A stretch of DNA of 64,000 nt. It comes from CAVTRI01 sp963737075 (GTDB taxonomy: Bacteria; Actinomycetota; Acidimicrobiia; Acidimicrobiales; Palsa-688). Positions 62,773 through 64,000 of this stretch are shown here, in pieces; position 1 is the first letter of the stretch, and every line of letters begins with the position of its first letter. A model generated the notes under the pieces. The model was given only the letters and a program-made list of their open reading frames with translations, was not told the DNA's origin and did not search any database. The position numbers and the translations under genes are program-made. The DNA is taken from positions 124,001 to 188,000 of the forward strand of contig CAVTRI010000002.1 of assembly GCA_963737075.1 (NCBI GenBank), given 5' to 3'.

Positions 62773-64000
62773 TCAGCGCCGAGGTGGCGGGAACAACCGC
62801 GCCGCGGGGTCGAAGTTGGCGTAGAGGCCTTCCTCGGTGGTCATGTGCATGAATTCTTTGATGCGGGCGATCGCCTCGTCGTTGCCGTTGCTGCTGCGCT
62901 GCAGCACAGCGTGGAGCTCGGAGCGGGCGGCAGCGGGCAGCCGGTTGGCGACGATGTCGTCGAGGCGCTCCCGGGCCTTGAGCAGGGTGCGAGGCCGGAA
63001 GCGGGTGGGCCACAGATCCGGGCTCGGCTGGTAGTCGCGCAGGACCTGGCGGGCCAGGGACACCTTGTGCACCTCGCTCGGCCCGTCCGCGATGCCGAGC
63101 CAATCGGTCCCCCGGGTGATGGGCAGCGTGTTCGTCGTGCCCAGCGCCCCGTGAATGTGGGTCGCCTTGAAGGCCATCTCCCGCTGGATGTCCGCCGCCT
63201 TCACCTTGCAGGCAGCCACGTAGCGGCGGGCGGCGCCGTAGCCGTCCCGGTCGATGATCCACGCCGCCTGCAAGATGAGCAGGCGGAACTGCGTCAACTC
63301 CAGCCAGGCGTCGGCCACCATCTCCTGCACCATCTGCTTGTCGGCCAGGAGGCCGCCCTGCGTGTAGCGGGACAGCGCCCGTTCGCAGATCATCTCGAAC
63401 TCCCGCTTGGCGAGGGCGACGGCCCGCATGGCGTGGTGCATACGGCCCGCGCTCAGCCGCCGCTGCGCCATCTCGAACGCCTTGCCGGGCTGGCCGATCA
63501 GATGGTCGGCCGGCACCCGCACATCCTGGTAGCGGATGTAGGGGTGGTGACCGAAACCCACCCCGCCCTCGCCGCCGAGGCCGCCGAGGTCGCCGAAGAT
63601 GCGCACACCGGGGGCGTTCGTCGGCAACACGAACATCGACATCCCCTGGTAGGCGCCGGCGTCAGGATCGGTCACCGCCATCAGCAAGATCAGATCGGCC
63701 TGCTCGGCGCCGGAGGAAAAGAACTTGTCACCATTGATGACCCACTCGTCACCGTCGCGCACGGCCCGACACCGGAAGCCGGTCGGGTCCGCCCCCCCGT
63801 GCGGCTCGGTCATCGAATAGACCATCGTCACCTTGCCCTCCAGCAGCGGGTACAGCCAGCGCTGCTTCTGCTCGTCGGTCCCGAAAACGGCGAGCACGTC
63901 CGACTGGCCGCTGCCCGGCGTCCCCGGCCCGGTAGCAAACACATACGGCGCCCAATACGAACGGCCGATCACCTCGTTCAGCAGAGCGAGGTTCACCTCC
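62773..64000 (-). CDS. Acyl-CoA dehydrogenase (5' end beyond the window)
   Basis: The visible 400+ residues are the C-terminal two-thirds or more of an acyl-CoA dehydrogenase: SMTEPHGGADPTGFRCRAV with GDEWVINGDKFFSSGAEQAD, the FAD/substrate strand region, and FKATHIHGALGTTNTLPITR with GPSEVHKVSLARQVL at the end. The catalytic base cannot be placed with certainty by eye. The frame is open at the right edge, so the gene continues. Members with this spacing act on branched, aryl or bile-acid-like acyl-CoAs. Confidence 0.93.
   Translation of the reverse strand, partial: EVNLALLNEVIGRSYWAPYVFATGPGTPGSGQSDVLAVFGTDEQKQRWLYPLLEGKVTMVYSMTEPHGGADPTGFRCRAVRDGDEWVINGDKFFSSGAEQADLILLMAVTDPDAGAYQGMSMFVLPTNAPGVRIFGDLGGLGGEGGVGFGHHPYIRYQDVRVPADHLIGQPGKAFEMAQRRLSAGRMHHAMRAVALAKREFEMICERALSRYTQGGLLADKQMVQEMVADAWLELTQFRLLILQAAWIIDRDGYGAARRYVAACKVKAADIQREMAFKATHIHGALGTTNTLPITRGTDWLGIADGPSEVHKVSLARQVLRDYQPSPDLWPTRFRPRTLLKARERLDDIVANRLPAAARSELHAVLQRSSNGNDEAIARIKEFMHMTTEEGLYANFDPAARLFPPPRR

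Noticed and set aside
60984..62852. 622-codon plus-strand frame
   Set aside because: It is the antisense shadow of the IS1182 transposase, which has clear catalytic motifs.

Overview
This is high-GC DNA from an actinomycete-like bacterium. The evidence is GTG/TTG starts, ATGA/GTGA/TTGA overlaps, and many LLM, PPOX, SDR, TetR, VOC and SRPBCC genes typical of Actinomycetota. The gene mix resembles uncultured soil or freshwater lineages such as Acidimicrobiia, but no rRNA or marker gene fixes the taxonomy. There are one tRNA (Thr, TGT), no rRNA and no CRISPR array. Several genes carry single-base indels, some in G/C runs, so either assembly error or real gene decay is present.

Layout. 0-7 kb: an ABC exporter with a broken permease, an LLM-ADH pair with a divergent TetR, a lipoprotein, a VOC protein and an FAD oxidoreductase. 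7-9 kb: tRNA-Thr, a vapBC locus with dead vapC and a near-perfect operator, and a hendecad coiled-coil protein. 9-16 kb: amidohydrolase, Zwf-like dehydrogenase, PhyH dioxygenase, broken MarR, GT39 glycosyltransferase and a DHFR-like reductase. 16.5-21.4 kb: an IS pile-up (IS30, IS3, IS110) with non-coding inverted and tandem repeats. 21.6-23.1 kb: a three-gene redox operon whose middle gene reads through an in-frame TGA and looks like an AhpD/CMD-family selenoprotein (CxxU) with a SECIS-like hairpin. 23.3-29 kb: a Gly/Ser/Leu repeat protein, then a tight kynA-kynU-pntAa-pntAb-pntB operon.

29-36 kb: L,D-transpeptidase, CaiB-type CoA transferase, SnoaL-like protein, cytochrome P450, and a Baeyer-Villiger monooxygenase followed by an esterase (ketone to ester to acid plus alcohol). 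36.6-38.4 kb: repeats and gene remnants (TetR, SDR). 38.5-42 kb: MacB-like ABC system with a frameshifted FtsX permease. 42-52 kb: TauD dioxygenase, cupin with a tiny upstream ORF, MFS exporter, Clp-N-only protein with a divergent HTH gene, SDR, beta-lactamase-fold esterase and an arsR/arsI arsenic unit.

52.3-58.2 kb is an ECF sigma/anti-sigma unit with a secreted animal-type heme peroxidase and a secreted beta-helix protein. The sigma gene and both secreted genes share the promoter pattern GTAAC-16 nt-CGAT. An IS5-like element with a CTAG target duplication sits just before the peroxidase terminator. 58-64 kb: SDR, two half-genes joined tail to tail, enoyl-CoA hydratase, an IS1182 element and an acyl-CoA dehydrogenase running off the right edge.

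The strongest novelty candidates are the CxxU protein with its SECIS-like element (22151-22645), the three-promoter ECF regulon (53.8-57.1 kb), the possible IS110 bridge-RNA region (20.9-21.1 kb) and a dispersed 52-nt palindrome (36.9 and 45.7 kb).
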